64,000 bases of DNA, from NCBI RefSeq assembly GCF_021390155.1, contig NZ_CP089985.1, forward strand, positions 124,001 to 188,000. The letters are read 5' to 3'. The translations under genes and the position numbers were made by a program. How positions within the stretch are numbered: the first letter of the stretch is position 1; every line of letters begins with the position of its first letter. Source of the stretch: Pseudomonas sp. HN11. GTDB taxonomy: Bacteria; Pseudomonadota; Gammaproteobacteria; Pseudomonadales; Pseudomonadaceae. Under the pieces are notes generated by a model. The model made no database searches. It saw only the letters and a program-made list of their open reading frames with translations, and was not told where the DNA came from. Positions 36,470-45,991 of this stretch are shown in pieces.

Positions 36470-36579
36470 GGATAGTTCATACAGGAAAGCTAGGTCGGGT
36501 CACGAGACGCCGACACCCTGAAGCAATCGCTCAGGACCACCTATCGTTACAGCTTTCCGTGTGTAAGGAAGCTCACGAT
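36470..36579 (+). promoter_or_regulatory. pga leader with repeated GGA motifs and long-range inverted repeat
   Basis: The presumed 5' leader of pgaA carries GGA at 36470, 36485, 36534 and 36567, the last inside the AAGGA ribosome site. GGAAAGCT (36484-36491) and AGCTTTCC (36551-36558) are perfect complements that could close a large stem presenting the middle GGA. In E. coli, CsrA represses pgaA through several GGA sites in its leader; control by RsmA/RsmE is inferred. Confidence 0.45.
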
Positions 36580-39060
36580 ATGCTGCGAACACTCCCACTC
36601 AGTGCCTCAGGCCGGTTAAGGCTGCTCATCGGGGTAACCTTGTGCAGCCAGTTGCTGATGCCCACCTTTGCCATGGCCGACCCAGCCTATGACGCCCTGA
36701 TTATCCAGGCGCGCAACGGCAACTTCACACCTGCCCTCACTCAGTTACGCCAATTGCCTGCCGAGCGCCGGACGCCAGGCCAGATCAGCGATCACTTGGT
36801 GATCGCCGGCTGGGCCGGCCAGGATGCCGAAGTGCTGAAGGTGTATGAGGCGCAGGGTCAGAATCGCAACCTGACCGCCCAGGCGCTGGCCACGGTCGCA
36901 CGTACCTATCGCAACCAGAAGCTGTGGGCGCAGGCCGAGGCGGTCTATCGCAAGGCGCTGCTGCGTGAGCCGAACAATGTCGACCTGCAACTGGGCCTGG
37001 CCCTTACCCAGGCCGACGGCGGCAAAGCCAGCGAAGCCGTGCAACGTGCCCGCGCATTGGTGGCCGCCAAACCGGACGATCCCAATCGACGCATGGCCCT
37101 GGGTTATGCGCTGACCCGCGCGGGTTTGCAGTACGACGCGCTGCACGAATTCGACCAGGCGTTTATCCTCGCAGGCGACAAACCGGAAGTCGCCCGTGAG
37201 TACGTGGTCGCCTTGCAAAAAGCACGTCTGCCCGAGCCTGCGTTGCGCTTGTCGGCCCAGCGTCCAGGGCTTGTCGACCCGGTGACCCAGCGTCGCCTGG
37301 AAGGTGACCTGGCCGCCGAGCGTGTGCGCATGGCCGAGTTCGCTACGCGTACCGAGAAAGAGCGTTATGTCATCGCGGATCGCGCCTTGCAGGGCTACGA
37401 CCAACTCCTCGCGCGCTGGACCCCGGACCCCACGGCCAAGGACGACGTGGTGCGCTGGCGCATTGACCGCCTGGGTGCGCTCAAGGCGCGGGCGCGTACC
37501 GCCGAGGTGATCCGAGAGTACGAAACCCTCCAAGCCGAAGGTGTGCAGTTGCCCACCTATGCAGTGCGTTGGGTAGCAGCCTCCTACCTCGACCAGCGCC
37601 TGCCGGAAAAAGCCGCGCCGTTGTATCGCCAGGCCCTGACGGCTCCAGATGCAGACGTGGGTGACCGTGTTGAAGACAGCACTGCCTTGTTCTACGCCTT
37701 GCTCGAAAACGATCAGGTAGATGAAGCGCGGGCGGTCGCCAAGCACTTGGCCGACAGCCAGAAACCCCGGGTTGAACTCAAGGGACTGCCTATCGGCAAC
37801 CCGAACGATGAGTGGATGGACGCCCAACAATTGGCTGCCCAGGCCGGCACCTATGGTGCCGACCTGCCGTCGAGCGAAAAGGCTCTGGAAGAGTTGGTGG
37901 GCAAGGCCCCTGGCAGCATCGGCCTGCGCCTGGCGCAAGCCGAGATGTACCGTGCTCGCGACTGGCCCCGGCGCGCCGAACGTTCACTGAAGGAAACCGA
38001 AACGCAAAGCCCGCGTGACATTGGCCTGGAGATGTCCCAAGGCTTCACGGCCCTGGACCTGCAGGAGTGGCGTCAGCTCGACATCCTCACCGACGACGTG
38101 GTCGCCCGTAACCCGGACAACCGCCAGGTGCAGCGCCTCAAACGCCTGCGTGATGTACATGACATGGCCGAACTGCGGGTCGAGGCCTACACCGGTAAAA
38201 GCTTCGGCGGCGGCAACAATGGCGATGCCGGTGCCGTCTCGGGTAGCCGCGACTGGGGTATTGAAAGTCGGATCTACACGCCGCCCATCGACGAAGACTG
38301 GCGCCTGTTCGCCGGGGCCGGTTATGCCACTGCCGACTTTGAAGAAGGCACCGGCCATCACCGCTGGCAAGTGGTGGGCGTAGAGCGACGTACCCGCGAC
38401 ATGACCATTGAAGCCGAGGTTTCCAACCACTCCTACGGCGATGGTTCAAAACAAGGTGCCGCCGTGTCGGTTGCCCGCGACATCAACGACAACTGGCAGT
38501 ACGGCGGTAGCCTCGGCTACCTGCTGTCCACCACGCCATTACGGGCGTTGAATGACGGGATCACCGCTAACGGCGGCAGCGGTTTTATCCGCTGGCGCGC
38601 CAATGAAAGCCGCGAGTGGAAACTGACCCTCAGCCCTTCCCATTTCAGCGACGGCAATGACCGCTTCGAAGCCTTGCTCAGCGGCCGCGAAGGCCTCTAC
38701 AGCTCGCCGAAAGTGCAAGTGGACCTGGGCCTGGAAGTCGGTGCCAGCCGCAACAGCAAGGAAGACACGGTCTACTTCAACCCGAAGTCGGACTTCACCG
38801 TGTTGCCTGTCCTCAACATCAATCATGTGCTCTATCACCGCTACGAGACCCAGTGGAGTCAGCAGTTCCAGGTCGGTGCGGGTACGTATAGCCAGCAGGA
38901 TTATTCCACGGGTGGTATCGGTCTGGTGGGCTACGGCCAACGCTTTCGCTGGAACGATGTCCTGGACGCCGGCGCCAACCTGAGCCTGATCAGCCGACCT
39001 TATGACGGCGATCGCGAACGCGATCTGCGTCTGCTCGTCGACCTCACTTACCGTTTCTAA
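36580..39060 (+). CDS. pgaA: PgaA, outer-membrane poly-beta-1,6-GlcNAc export porin
   Basis: An 826-residue protein: signal peptide (about 1-31, ending AMADP), a TPR superhelix (about 40-520, e.g. LWAQAEAVYRKALLREPNN), and a C-terminal beta-barrel (about 540-826) ending in LTYRF with the terminal aromatic recognised by BAM. ATG 36580 with TAAGGAAG is used; the frame is open 60 codons upstream without a start context. It exports the polymer after periplasmic deacetylation by PgaB. First gene of pgaABCD. Confidence 0.95.
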   Translation: MLRTLPLSASGRLRLLIGVTLCSQLLMPTFAMADPAYDALIIQARNGNFTPALTQLRQLPAERRTPGQISDHLVIAGWAGQDAEVLKVYEAQGQNRNLTAQALATVARTYRNQKLWAQAEAVYRKALLREPNNVDLQLGLALTQADGGKASEAVQRARALVAAKPDDPNRRMALGYALTRAGLQYDALHEFDQAFILAGDKPEVAREYVVALQKARLPEPALRLSAQRPGLVDPVTQRRLEGDLAAERVRMAEFATRTEKERYVIADRALQGYDQLLARWTPDPTAKDDVVRWRIDRLGALKARARTAEVIREYETLQAEGVQLPTYAVRWVAASYLDQRLPEKAAPLYRQALTAPDADVGDRVEDSTALFYALLENDQVDEARAVAKHLADSQKPRVELKGLPIGNPNDEWMDAQQLAAQAGTYGADLPSSEKALEELVGKAPGSIGLRLAQAEMYRARDWPRRAERSLKETETQSPRDIGLEMSQGFTALDLQEWRQLDILTDDVVARNPDNRQVQRLKRLRDVHDMAELRVEAYTGKSFGGGNNGDAGAVSGSRDWGIESRIYTPPIDEDWRLFAGAGYATADFEEGTGHHRWQVVGVERRTRDMTIEAEVSNHSYGDGSKQGAAVSVARDINDNWQYGGSLGYLLSTTPLRALNDGITANGGSGFIRWRANESREWKLTLSPSHFSDGNDRFEALLSGREGLYSSPKVQVDLGLEVGASRNSKEDTVYFNPKSDFTVLPVLNINHVLYHRYETQWSQQFQVGAGTYSQQDYSTGGIGLVGYGQRFRWNDVLDAGANLSLISRPYDGDRERDLRLLVDLTYRF

Positions 39061-39072
39061 AAGAGCCTGACC

Positions 39073-41070
39073 ATGACCGTCCTCAGCCGTTGCTTGTTGA
39101 TCCTGGGCGTAATGCTGGCCAGTGCCTGTGCCCAGCAACCCGCGCCCTTTACTCCACCCGCCGAGCGGCCGACACCGGCCAACGAAGCGCCGTGGCCGAA
39201 AAACCATTTCCTGGGCATTGCCTACCACGACGTCGAGGATCGCGACCCCGATCAGGCGGTGGTGGCGGTGCGTACCGAGCGTTTGATCGAGCAGTTGGCC
39301 TGGCTGCGCGAGAACGGCTACAAGGCGGTCAGCGTCGACCAGATTCTGGCGGCGCGCAACGGTGGGCCTGAGTTGCCGCCCAAAGCGATCATGCTCAGCT
39401 TCGATGATGGCTATTCCAGCTTCTACACGCGGGTGATGCCGATCCTGCGTGCCTACCGCTGGCCAGCCTTGTTGGCGCCTGTGGGCTACTGGATCGACAC
39501 ACCGATGAACCAGCCTGTGGACTTCGCCGGCCAGCCACGGCCGCGGGGTGAGTTCCTGACCTGGCAGCAGATCCGCGAAGTATCCCAGTCGGGCCTGGTG
39601 GAAATCGCCGCACACACCGACAACAACCACAAAGGCATCCTGGCCAACCCGCAGGGCAACCTGGAGCCGGCGGCGACCTCGCTGCGCTTCGATCCGGCTA
39701 CCGGGCGCTATGAAAGCCAGGCGCAGTTCGATGCGCGCATGCGGGCTGACGTTGCGGCGATCTCCAACAAGATTCAAAGCGTCACCGGCAAGAAACCACG
39801 GGTGTGGGTATGGCCTTACGGTGCCGCCAAAGGTACCTCGCTGGCGATCATTGGCGAGCAGGGTTACCAGATGGCCCTGACCCTGGAAGATGGCCTCGAC
39901 AGCTCCAGTGACTTGATGAACAGCCCGCGTTTCCTGGTGGCCTCCGACCCGGACGGCGAGCATTTCGCCAATAGCATGGTTGCGGTGCAAACCAAGGCAC
40001 CGATGCGCGTATTGCATGTGGACCTGGATAACGTCTACGACCCGGACCCGGCCCAACAAGCGCGCAATCTCGACCAGTTGGTGCAGCGCGTGGTGGACAT
40101 GGGGGCGGGCACCGTGTTCCTGCAAGCCTTCGCCGACCCCAAGGGCGACGGCCTGGTGCATGAGTTGTACTTCCCCAACCGCCACTTACCGGTGCGCGCC
40201 GACCTGTTCAACCGCGTTTCCTGGCAGTTGCACACTCGCGCCCATGCCGTGGTGTATGCCTGGATGCCGGTGCTCAGTTTCGCCCTCGATCCCAAGCTGC
40301 CGCGCGTGACGCGTTGGGCCCCGGAAACCGGCAAGGTCGGGCTCGACCCGGACCAATACAAACGCCTGTCGCCGTTTGACCCGCAGGTACGCAAGATCAT
40401 CGGTGAGATCTACGAGGACCTGGCGCGCAACAACGCCATCGACGGTGTGCTGTACCACGACGATGCGGTGTTCAACGATTTCGAAGATGCCAGCCCCGCC
40501 GCGCTCAAAGCTTACGCCGCCGCCGGCCTGCCGGACACGATCGAGGCTCTGCGCGCCGATCCGGCGGTGATGCAGCGCTGGACCCGCTACAAAAGCCGTT
40601 ACCTGATTGACTTCACCAAGGAACTGACCGCCAAGGTCCGCGCCATCGGGGGGCCGCAGATACAGACCGCGCGCAATATTTTCGCCGAACCGATGCTCAA
40701 CCCCGGCAGCGAAGCCTGGTTCGCGCAGAACCTCGATGACTTCCTGCAGACCTACGACTGGACCGCGCCCATGGCCATGCCGTTGATGGAAGGCCAGGAG
40801 TACAGCCACTCCAATGCCTGGTTGGAAAAGCTGGTTGCCACGATCAAGGCGCGCCCCGGCGCCATGGAGCGCACCGTGTTTGAACTGCAAGCCAAAGACT
40901 GGCGCACCAAAGCCGCACCGGACATCAATGCCAAGCAGATGGCTGAATGGATGGGTGTACTCAAGCGCCAGGGTGTCACGAGTTTTGGCTACTACCCGGA
41001 TAACTTCCTGGAAAATTCCCCGGACCTGAAGACTGTGCGTCCGGCCCTTTCCAACCAATGGAACCCTTGA
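39073..41070 (+). CDS. pgaB: PgaB, poly-beta-1,6-GlcNAc N-deacetylase lipoprotein
   Basis: A 665-residue lipoprotein (lipobox LASAC, C19). The N-terminal CE4 deacetylase domain (about 45-300) shows metal and catalytic residues: H52, D111-D112 in SFDDGY, H181 and H186 in [10 protein letters not shown]. The C-terminal half (about 310-650) is the glycoside-hydrolase-like domain ([28 protein letters not shown]). It partially deacetylates PNAG for export. It is 12 nt after pgaA. Confidence 0.95.
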   Translation: MTVLSRCLLILGVMLASACAQQPAPFTPPAERPTPANEAPWPKNHFLGIAYHDVEDRDPDQAVVAVRTERLIEQLAWLRENGYKAVSVDQILAARNGGPELPPKAIMLSFDDGYSSFYTRVMPILRAYRWPALLAPVGYWIDTPMNQPVDFAGQPRPRGEFLTWQQIREVSQSGLVEIAAHTDNNHKGILANPQGNLEPAATSLRFDPATGRYESQAQFDARMRADVAAISNKIQSVTGKKPRVWVWPYGAAKGTSLAIIGEQGYQMALTLEDGLDSSSDLMNSPRFLVASDPDGEHFANSMVAVQTKAPMRVLHVDLDNVYDPDPAQQARNLDQLVQRVVDMGAGTVFLQAFADPKGDGLVHELYFPNRHLPVRADLFNRVSWQLHTRAHAVVYAWMPVLSFALDPKLPRVTRWAPETGKVGLDPDQYKRLSPFDPQVRKIIGEIYEDLARNNAIDGVLYHDDAVFNDFEDASPAALKAYAAAGLPDTIEALRADPAVMQRWTRYKSRYLIDFTKELTAKVRAIGGPQIQTARNIFAEPMLNPGSEAWFAQNLDDFLQTYDWTAPMAMPLMEGQEYSHSNAWLEKLVATIKARPGAMERTVFELQAKDWRTKAAPDINAKQMAEWMGVLKRQGVTSFGYYPDNFLENSPDLKTVRPALSNQWNP

Positions 41071-41072
41071 CC

Positions 41073-42413
41073 ATGTTCGACAGACTCCTGGCTTTATTCG
41101 TACTGGCATTGGTATTGGGCGTGCCCCTGGGCCTGATCTTCCTGGTCACCGGGCAGTTCCTGATGGACTTTGTGTTTTTCTACCCGCTGTTCATGTCAGC
41201 GTTGTGGATCGCAGGCGGCCTGTATTTCTGGCTGCACTGGGAGCGCCACTGGCCGTGGGAAGAGGACACGCCGGGTCCCACCTTGGCCGGCAACCCGCTG
41301 ATCTCGATCATCATTCCTTGCTACAACGAAGGCGATAACGCTGCCGATACTATCCATGCGGCGCTGGGTCAGCTCTACCCGAACATCGAAGTGATCGCGG
41401 TGAACGACGGTTCCAAAGACAACACCGCCGCCGTACTCGACGCCTTGGCACTGGAACATCCGCGCTTGCGCGTGCTGCACCTGGCGCAGAACCAGGGCAA
41501 GGCGGTGGCCTTGCGCATGGGCGCTGTGGCGGCGCGCAGTGAATACCTGGTGTGTATCGACGGCGACGCATTGCTGGATAAAAACGCAGCCGCCTATCTG
41601 GTTGCGCCGATGCTGGACAACCCACGCCTGGGCGCGGTGACCGGCAACCCGCGCATTCGCACACGCTCGACCTTGATCGGCCGCGTGCAGGTCGGTGAGT
41701 TCTCTTCGATCATCGGCTTGATCAAGCGCACGCAACGGGTGTTTGGCCGGATCTTCACGGTGTCGGGTGTGGTGGTCGCGTTCCGTAAAAAGGCGCTCGA
41801 TCGCATCGACTACTGGAGCACCGACATGATCACCGAGGACATCGATGTCAGTTGGAAGCTGCAGCTCGATCACTGGAGCATCTTCTACGAGCCTCGCGCT
41901 CTGTGCTGGATTCTGATGCCCGAAACGGTCGGCGGCCTGTGGAAACAGCGCCTGCGTTGGGCCCAGGGCGGTGCCGAAGTGCTGTTCAAAAACATCCGTG
42001 GCATCTGGCAGTGGCGTCATCGCTACCTGTGGCCGCTGTTGTTCGAATACTGCCTGTCCACCGGTTGGGCGTTTACCTTCCTGCTGTCGGTGATCTTCTG
42101 GGGCGTGGGGAAATTCATCCCGCTGCCGCAAGCGATTGCCGTCGACTCCCTGATGCCGCCGGCGTTTACCGGCCTGGTATTGGCAATGGTGTGTCTGTTG
42201 CAGTTCGCAGTGAGCATCATCATCGACCGCCGCTACGAGAAGGACCTGTGGAAAACGCTGTTCTGGACCGTGTGGTACCCGATGGTGTTCTGGCTGGTCA
42301 GTTTGTTCACCACCCTGGTCAGTTTTCCCAAGGTGCTGTTCAACCAACACCAGAAGCGTGCGCGCTGGGTCAGTCCCGATCGCGGCATCAAACTTACTGA
42401 AGAGGAGGCGTGA
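41073..42413 (+). CDS. pgaC: PgaC, poly-beta-1,6-GlcNAc synthase (GT2)
   Basis: A 446-residue inner-membrane processive glycosyltransferase using UDP-GlcNAc. Two N-terminal TM helices, then the GT2 domain with D112 (NDGSKD), DGD (163-165), ITED (D256) and QRLRW (292-296), then C-terminal TM helices. ATG 41073 follows the pgaB stop by 2 nt; ATG 41058, inside pgaB, is a less likely alternative. Confidence 0.95.
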   Translation: MFDRLLALFVLALVLGVPLGLIFLVTGQFLMDFVFFYPLFMSALWIAGGLYFWLHWERHWPWEEDTPGPTLAGNPLISIIIPCYNEGDNAADTIHAALGQLYPNIEVIAVNDGSKDNTAAVLDALALEHPRLRVLHLAQNQGKAVALRMGAVAARSEYLVCIDGDALLDKNAAAYLVAPMLDNPRLGAVTGNPRIRTRSTLIGRVQVGEFSSIIGLIKRTQRVFGRIFTVSGVVVAFRKKALDRIDYWSTDMITEDIDVSWKLQLDHWSIFYEPRALCWILMPETVGGLWKQRLRWAQGGAEVLFKNIRGIWQWRHRYLWPLLFEYCLSTGWAFTFLLSVIFWGVGKFIPLPQAIAVDSLMPPAFTGLVLAMVCLLQFAVSIIIDRRYEKDLWKTLFWTVWYPMVFWLVSLFTTLVSFPKVLFNQHQKRARWVSPDRGIKLTEEEA

Positions 42414-42415
42414 TC

Positions 42416-42898
42416 ATGAAACTGGTCAGAACTCGCCAACGTACGGTGATGTGGATCATCGACGTGCTGTTGACCTTGATGGCCTGGGCCGGGTTGATCT
42501 GGTTGCTGGCGCGCGGGATCAGCTCAATGCTGGAAACCCACGGTGGGCCCCGCATCGAGGCGCCGATTTTTGCAGCGCTCAATACCCTGCAGATCTATTT
42601 GTGGATCGCCCTTTTCAACGCCGTGATCCTGATTAGCTGGGCACGCTACCAGCAGCGCCGAGGCCGAAAATTCGCCCAGCGTCGGGCCGAGGTAAAGGCT
42701 TTGACCGATCAGAACCTGAACGAGAGCTTCAGCCTTGCTGACGGGGACCTGGAGCAACTGCGCCGGCCTGGTGTTTTGGTGATCCATAACGATGAGGAGG
42801 GCGGTGTGGCGCAAGTGAGGTCTCACGTTTCCCTCGATGTGGAAAAGCCGGGTCTGACGCTGGTGGCTGACAAGGATCAGAACAAAGACGCCAGCTAG
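42416..42898 (+). CDS. pgaD: PgaD, c-di-GMP-dependent PNAG synthase subunit
   Basis: A 160-residue protein with two TM helices (about 12-32 and 55-78) and a cytoplasmic tail. It stimulates PgaC upon c-di-GMP binding in E. coli. GAGGAGG at 42403-42409 gives 6-nt spacing to ATG 42416 and none to GTG 42410, so the ATG is chosen. The C-terminal tail is longer than in E. coli PgaD (137 aa). Confidence 0.9.
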   Translation: MKLVRTRQRTVMWIIDVLLTLMAWAGLIWLLARGISSMLETHGGPRIEAPIFAALNTLQIYLWIALFNAVILISWARYQQRRGRKFAQRRAEVKALTDQNLNESFSLADGDLEQLRRPGVLVIHNDEEGGVAQVRSHVSLDVEKPGLTLVADKDQNKDAS

Positions 42899-42915
42899 GT
42901 TGAACGCAGGAAGAT

Positions 42916-42938
42916 CGTTCCCATGCAACTTGGGAGCG
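42916..42938 (+). terminator. Hairpin after pgaD
   Basis: CGTTCCCA (42916-42923) with TGGGAGCG (42931-42938), 7-nt loop, one G-T pair, then ATCTGGTTTAA. Probable weak terminator of pgaABCD, immediately before the orphan toxin fragment. Confidence 0.45.
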
Positions 42939-42958
42939 ATCTGGTTTAATCCCGACAA

Positions 42959-43999
42959 ATGGGAGAAGCGGCGGACAAAGCGCGTGAAGGATGTAATGCA
43001 CGTGGAGGAGATGTCGCTGGTTGTAAGCGAAGTATCACGCAAGCGATGGACAGTCTTGATAAAGCTCGGGATATGGAGCGAGCTGATCAGATTCGTCAGG
43101 TGGATTTAGCCAACTATCAAGAAGGAATGACATCTGGAGAGTACAAGGATGCCTTGGATTCTTACTGGAATGGAATCGATAGAAGCGAGTTAGTCTGGAC
43201 TGGCTATGAACCCGCTCATGAGCTGGGATATATCGCCGGCGAAATGGGGGCTGGGTTTGTTGATAGGGCTGTAGATTGGCCAGGTAAGGTCTATGACACG
43301 ATCACTCACCTGACGGACATCCCGGCAAATCTACTTCAGGCGGGTAAGGATGGTGTCAATTGGATCAATAGCCCCATACCAGCACAGAGCCTCGAGCGGG
43401 CCGGCGACGAGCTGATTTTTGCAACCCCGGATAAGCTTGGCGGAATTGTGTTTGATGCAGCCACGGGGGCAATTACCGCAGGCGTGGGCGGCAAGGCAGT
43501 TGAGTGGATTGGTGGGCGTTGGACTCTACGTAGTAGCGCAAATACACTGCCAAGCAAGCCTATTGAATTTTCGGGTGGTACACCGACCCTAGAAGGGACT
43601 TCTTTCAGTCCAGATATCGTTAACCTCAGAAGTTCGGAGTTTTACGCTCTGTATGGAGATAATCCAATAAGAGGTACAAAAACAAATCTACAAGCGCGTC
43701 AATGGTATTGGAATGAGGATTCGAAAACTCTAGATCGTGTCGATAAGAGTGCCCCCTTAGACGCTCAAGCTAAACAAGCTTTTGATATGAGGAATGAAAA
43801 TAGAGCTCAAGCTAGAGAGTTTATGTCGGATAGGGTAAGTGCAGATCGCTTGATTGGAGAGGAACCTAATATGACATGGTCCGAAATGATCGACTACAGA
43901 AAATCCCAGGGCTTGTCAGGTGATGATATTTATAAAGCTATTTTAGACAGTTCTCAAAGAACTAGAGCAGAAGTTAATAAGCGTCTTGGAGTTGACTGA
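42959..43999 (+). CDS. Orphan CDI/FHA-type toxin C-terminal fragment
   Basis: 346 residues resembling the cytoplasm-proximal end of a CdiA/filamentous-haemagglutinin protein: a Cys-containing pretoxin-like start (EGCNARGGDVAGCKRSITQAMDSL split over 11-36), a Gly/Ala-rich passage (AGEMGAGFVDRAVDWPGKVYD, DAATGAITAGVGGKAVEWIGG) and a distinct polar C-terminal part (about 235-346) that would be the toxin. There is no signal peptide, TPS domain or repeat region, and no ribosome site; the frame is closed by TAA 12 nt upstream. Coding becomes AT-richer after 43000. A truncated, transferred toxin-end followed by an immunity gene is the best reading; toxin activity not identified. Confidence 0.6.
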   Translation: MGEAADKAREGCNARGGDVAGCKRSITQAMDSLDKARDMERADQIRQVDLANYQEGMTSGEYKDALDSYWNGIDRSELVWTGYEPAHELGYIAGEMGAGFVDRAVDWPGKVYDTITHLTDIPANLLQAGKDGVNWINSPIPAQSLERAGDELIFATPDKLGGIVFDAATGAITAGVGGKAVEWIGGRWTLRSSANTLPSKPIEFSGGTPTLEGTSFSPDIVNLRSSEFYALYGDNPIRGTKTNLQARQWYWNEDSKTLDRVDKSAPLDAQAKQAFDMRNENRAQAREFMSDRVSADRLIGEEPNMTWSEMIDYRKSQGLSGDDIYKAILDSSQRTRAEVNKRLGVD

Positions 44000-44311
44000 A
44001 TGGATGAGTCGTTGCCAATTATAACTAAAAGAGTTAACGCTGATGGGAGAGTCGAGTGTCATTTGGGCTTTTCTTCTGATTGGGATGGTTTTGACTCGAT
44101 TGTAAAGTATTTAAAAATATATTGGCAGGCGAGCCCAGTTCAAATCGCTGATAATATTTACTCTCGACGTTGGGTGTTGATATGTAATGGGGTTATGTTA
44201 ACTGTTTATCACGACAGTCAGATAGGGAATTATTTGATTGTGGAAAATGGTGAAGATAAGGATAACTTGCTAGGTCAGATCGAGGCGGATTTAATTGAGC
44301 GGTTCCGTTGA
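44000..44311 (+). CDS. Candidate immunity protein for the adjacent toxin fragment
   Basis: 103 residues, acidic, alternating strands and helices (YSRRWVLICNGVMLTVYHDSQIGNYL spanning about 55-80), weakly like DUF3630-type small proteins. Its ATG follows the toxin stop by a single base (TGAATGG), typical of cdiA-CT/cdiI pairs. AT-rich like its partner. No other function suggested. Confidence 0.6.
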   Translation: MDESLPIITKRVNADGRVECHLGFSSDWDGFDSIVKYLKIYWQASPVQIADNIYSRRWVLICNGVMLTVYHDSQIGNYLIVENGEDKDNLLGQIEADLIERFR

Positions 44312-44361
44312 TTGCTAATTAGTAATTTTTCTACTTTTCTCTCCCCATAAGAAAAGTAAAA

Positions 44362-44430
44362 AAGAAAAGGGGACAGGTTTATTTGAATTAGGCTTGAAAA
44401 GCGTATTAAATAATTCTACCCCCTTTTTTA
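44362..44430. repeat. Short imperfect inverted-repeat element (GGGGACAGGTTTATT type)
   Basis: AAAAGGGGACAGGTTTATT at the left and, on the other strand, AAAAAGGGGGTAGAATTATT at the right match at 11 of the 15 bases after the A-run. The GGGGACAG.TTTATT terminus is a commonly seen dispersed sequence near IS/RAYT elements in proteobacteria. No transposase is present. It marks the distal edge of the toxin/immunity patch. Confidence 0.45.
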
Positions 44431-44505
44431 TACGTGCCACAACCGATCAATATGGGAGCATCAGTCACTGGCCTCACGGAAGCAAGCTCCCTCGCTACAG
44501 AACCT

Positions 44506-45093
44506 TTACAGCAACTTGCGCTGCACCGCTTCATCCAGCGTACTGCGCGTCAGCGCCTCGACCACTTCCTTTGTATCCGCCTGGAACGGGATGCCCACGA
44601 TCAGCACCAGATGCATCCAAGTGCGCACCGATTCGCTCTTTTTCACGCGGCCCAGTTCCTTGCCGTCCTTGTCCTTGAACACCGTCTCCAAGGTGAAGAT
44701 GTTTTTTGCCGTAGAAGGGATGATGAAAAACGTAAAGCCGGTGATAAACGCCGACACCGGGCTGTACTCTTCGTTGTTGTGCAGCGTGGCGTCGACGTAG
44801 ATATCCGAGTCGACCTTGTCGGTGCTCACCCGCGAAAAACGATTGGACGCGCGATACGAATCGGCCACGGCTTTTTCCCACAGCACTATTGGGGCACCCA
44901 CTGCCGCGTTGCCCGGGCCACCGTTGACGTGGTTTTGCGCCGTGGTGCGCACGTACGCCGTCGGCTTTTGTGCCGGTGCGTTAGCGGTCGGCGGCCAGGT
45001 TTGCACTGCTGGCAGCTCGTGCTGTGAGTAAGAAACGCAACCGGTCAACAAGACCGCTGCGAGTACCAGACAGTGTTTGATCAATCCTTTCAT
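44506..45093 (-). CDS. Lipoprotein of unknown function
   Basis: 195 residues, lipobox VLLTGC. The body has mixed strands with a hydrophobic patch (FITGFTFFIIPSTAKNIFTL) and KDKDGKELGRVKK turn, like small periplasm-facing lipoproteins of the CsgG/GNA1162 neighbourhood. It follows the other minus-strand lipoprotein gene by 16 nt with AGGAGC upstream, probably one transcription unit. Confidence 0.75.
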   Translation of the reverse strand: MKGLIKHCLVLAAVLLTGCVSYSQHELPAVQTWPPTANAPAQKPTAYVRTTAQNHVNGGPGNAAVGAPIVLWEKAVADSYRASNRFSRVSTDKVDSDIYVDATLHNNEEYSPVSAFITGFTFFIIPSTAKNIFTLETVFKDKDGKELGRVKKSESVRTWMHLVLIVGIPFQADTKEVVEALTRSTLDEAVQRKLL

Positions 45094-45109
45094 GTGTTGC
45101 TCCTGAAAT

Positions 45110-45721
45110 TTACGGTTTCGCCAGTTTGGCGGTAGCGGTGTCGAGTAATTGCGCGACCAGTTTGGTCAGTTGCTGGCCGCCCATCGAGGGCGCCCAATAC
45201 TGGCCGCTGTAAAGCCCGACGTTGTGTTCGAACTTGATCGACTCCTTCGCTGAAGCCAGTTCCTTGCCGTCGCGATCGACGATGACCAGGTTGCCGGCCA
45301 CGTCAAAGCTGTCCACGTAGATCGGACCGTTGACCCAGATCCAGATCGTCAGCGTCAGCAGCGCGCCGGGTACGTAGGCTGGGTGCGGGGCGCGATGGCC
45401 ATCGAGAGCGGTCATGTTGAATTTGAGTGTGACGTCGTGCTCGCCCAGGCGTACTGGATACTCGGTGATCTGCTTGAAATAACCTGCCGTGCGCACGTAT
45501 TGATTGATCTGGGCCGTCAGGGAGCGGCTGATGGCCGTCTTGTTGGCTTCGTTGACGTCAGCGGCATTCACCGTCACATCGGCGACTTGCGCGCTGCGCG
45601 GGCTGGTGGTTGAGGCCGGATGGAGCGGGGCGCCGATGGGGCCGGTGACGGTGTATGACACACAGCCGGTCATCGATAATGCGGCGACGAGCGCCGTCGC
45701 CCGGAGAAGGGTTTTCAACAC
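45110..45721 (-). CDS. Lipoprotein of unknown function
   Basis: 203 residues, lipobox LSMTGC followed by VSYTVTGPIGAPLHPAS. The same N-terminal CVSY as the downstream lipoprotein suggests related origin. Motifs VTVNAADVNEANKTAISRSLTAQI and VDRDGKELASAKES suggest an alpha/beta fold similar to other envelope lipoproteins here. Divergent from the 45992 operon across 270 nt. Confidence 0.75.
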   Translation of the reverse strand: MLKTLLRATALVAALSMTGCVSYTVTGPIGAPLHPASTTSPRSAQVADVTVNAADVNEANKTAISRSLTAQINQYVRTAGYFKQITEYPVRLGEHDVTLKFNMTALDGHRAPHPAYVPGALLTLTIWIWVNGPIYVDSFDVAGNLVIVDRDGKELASAKESIKFEHNVGLYSGQYWAPSMGGQQLTKLVAQLLDTATAKLAKP

Positions 45722-45918
45722 GCAATATCCCTATAAGTTAATGAACCAAGCCAGTGTCTCGTCCTACAAGGGCATAACTTGAGAGCGCATTTTTATTTAT
45801 CGAGTGAAATCAAATAGCCATCATTCTTTTTGTTTTGCAGCCAATGTCTTAGCGCATTTCGCCAGAAGCTTGGGCATAAGCGCCAGTAAAACGGCGCAGT
45901 TCAGGCGTCAAAACAGCT

Positions 45919-45946
45919 TGAGAACGCCTTTCAACTCCGTAAAATG
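45919..45946 (+). promoter_or_regulatory. Sigma-70 promoter for the lipoprotein/CsgG operon
   Basis: TTGAGA (45919-45924), 16 nt, TAAAAT (45941-45946), each box one mismatch or fewer from 5 of 6 consensus; predicted start about 40 nt before ATG 45992. The remaining intergenic 45722-45918 is AT-rich and should hold the divergent lipoprotein promoter. Confidence 0.55.
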
Positions 45947-45991
45947 CCGCGATTGTTTAAAACACGATACTTTTCAGGGACGAATTCAGAC

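Noticed and set aside
38539..40185. 548-codon minus-strand frame across pgaA and pgaB
   Set aside because: It crosses two well-supported genes and their junction; antisense shadow.
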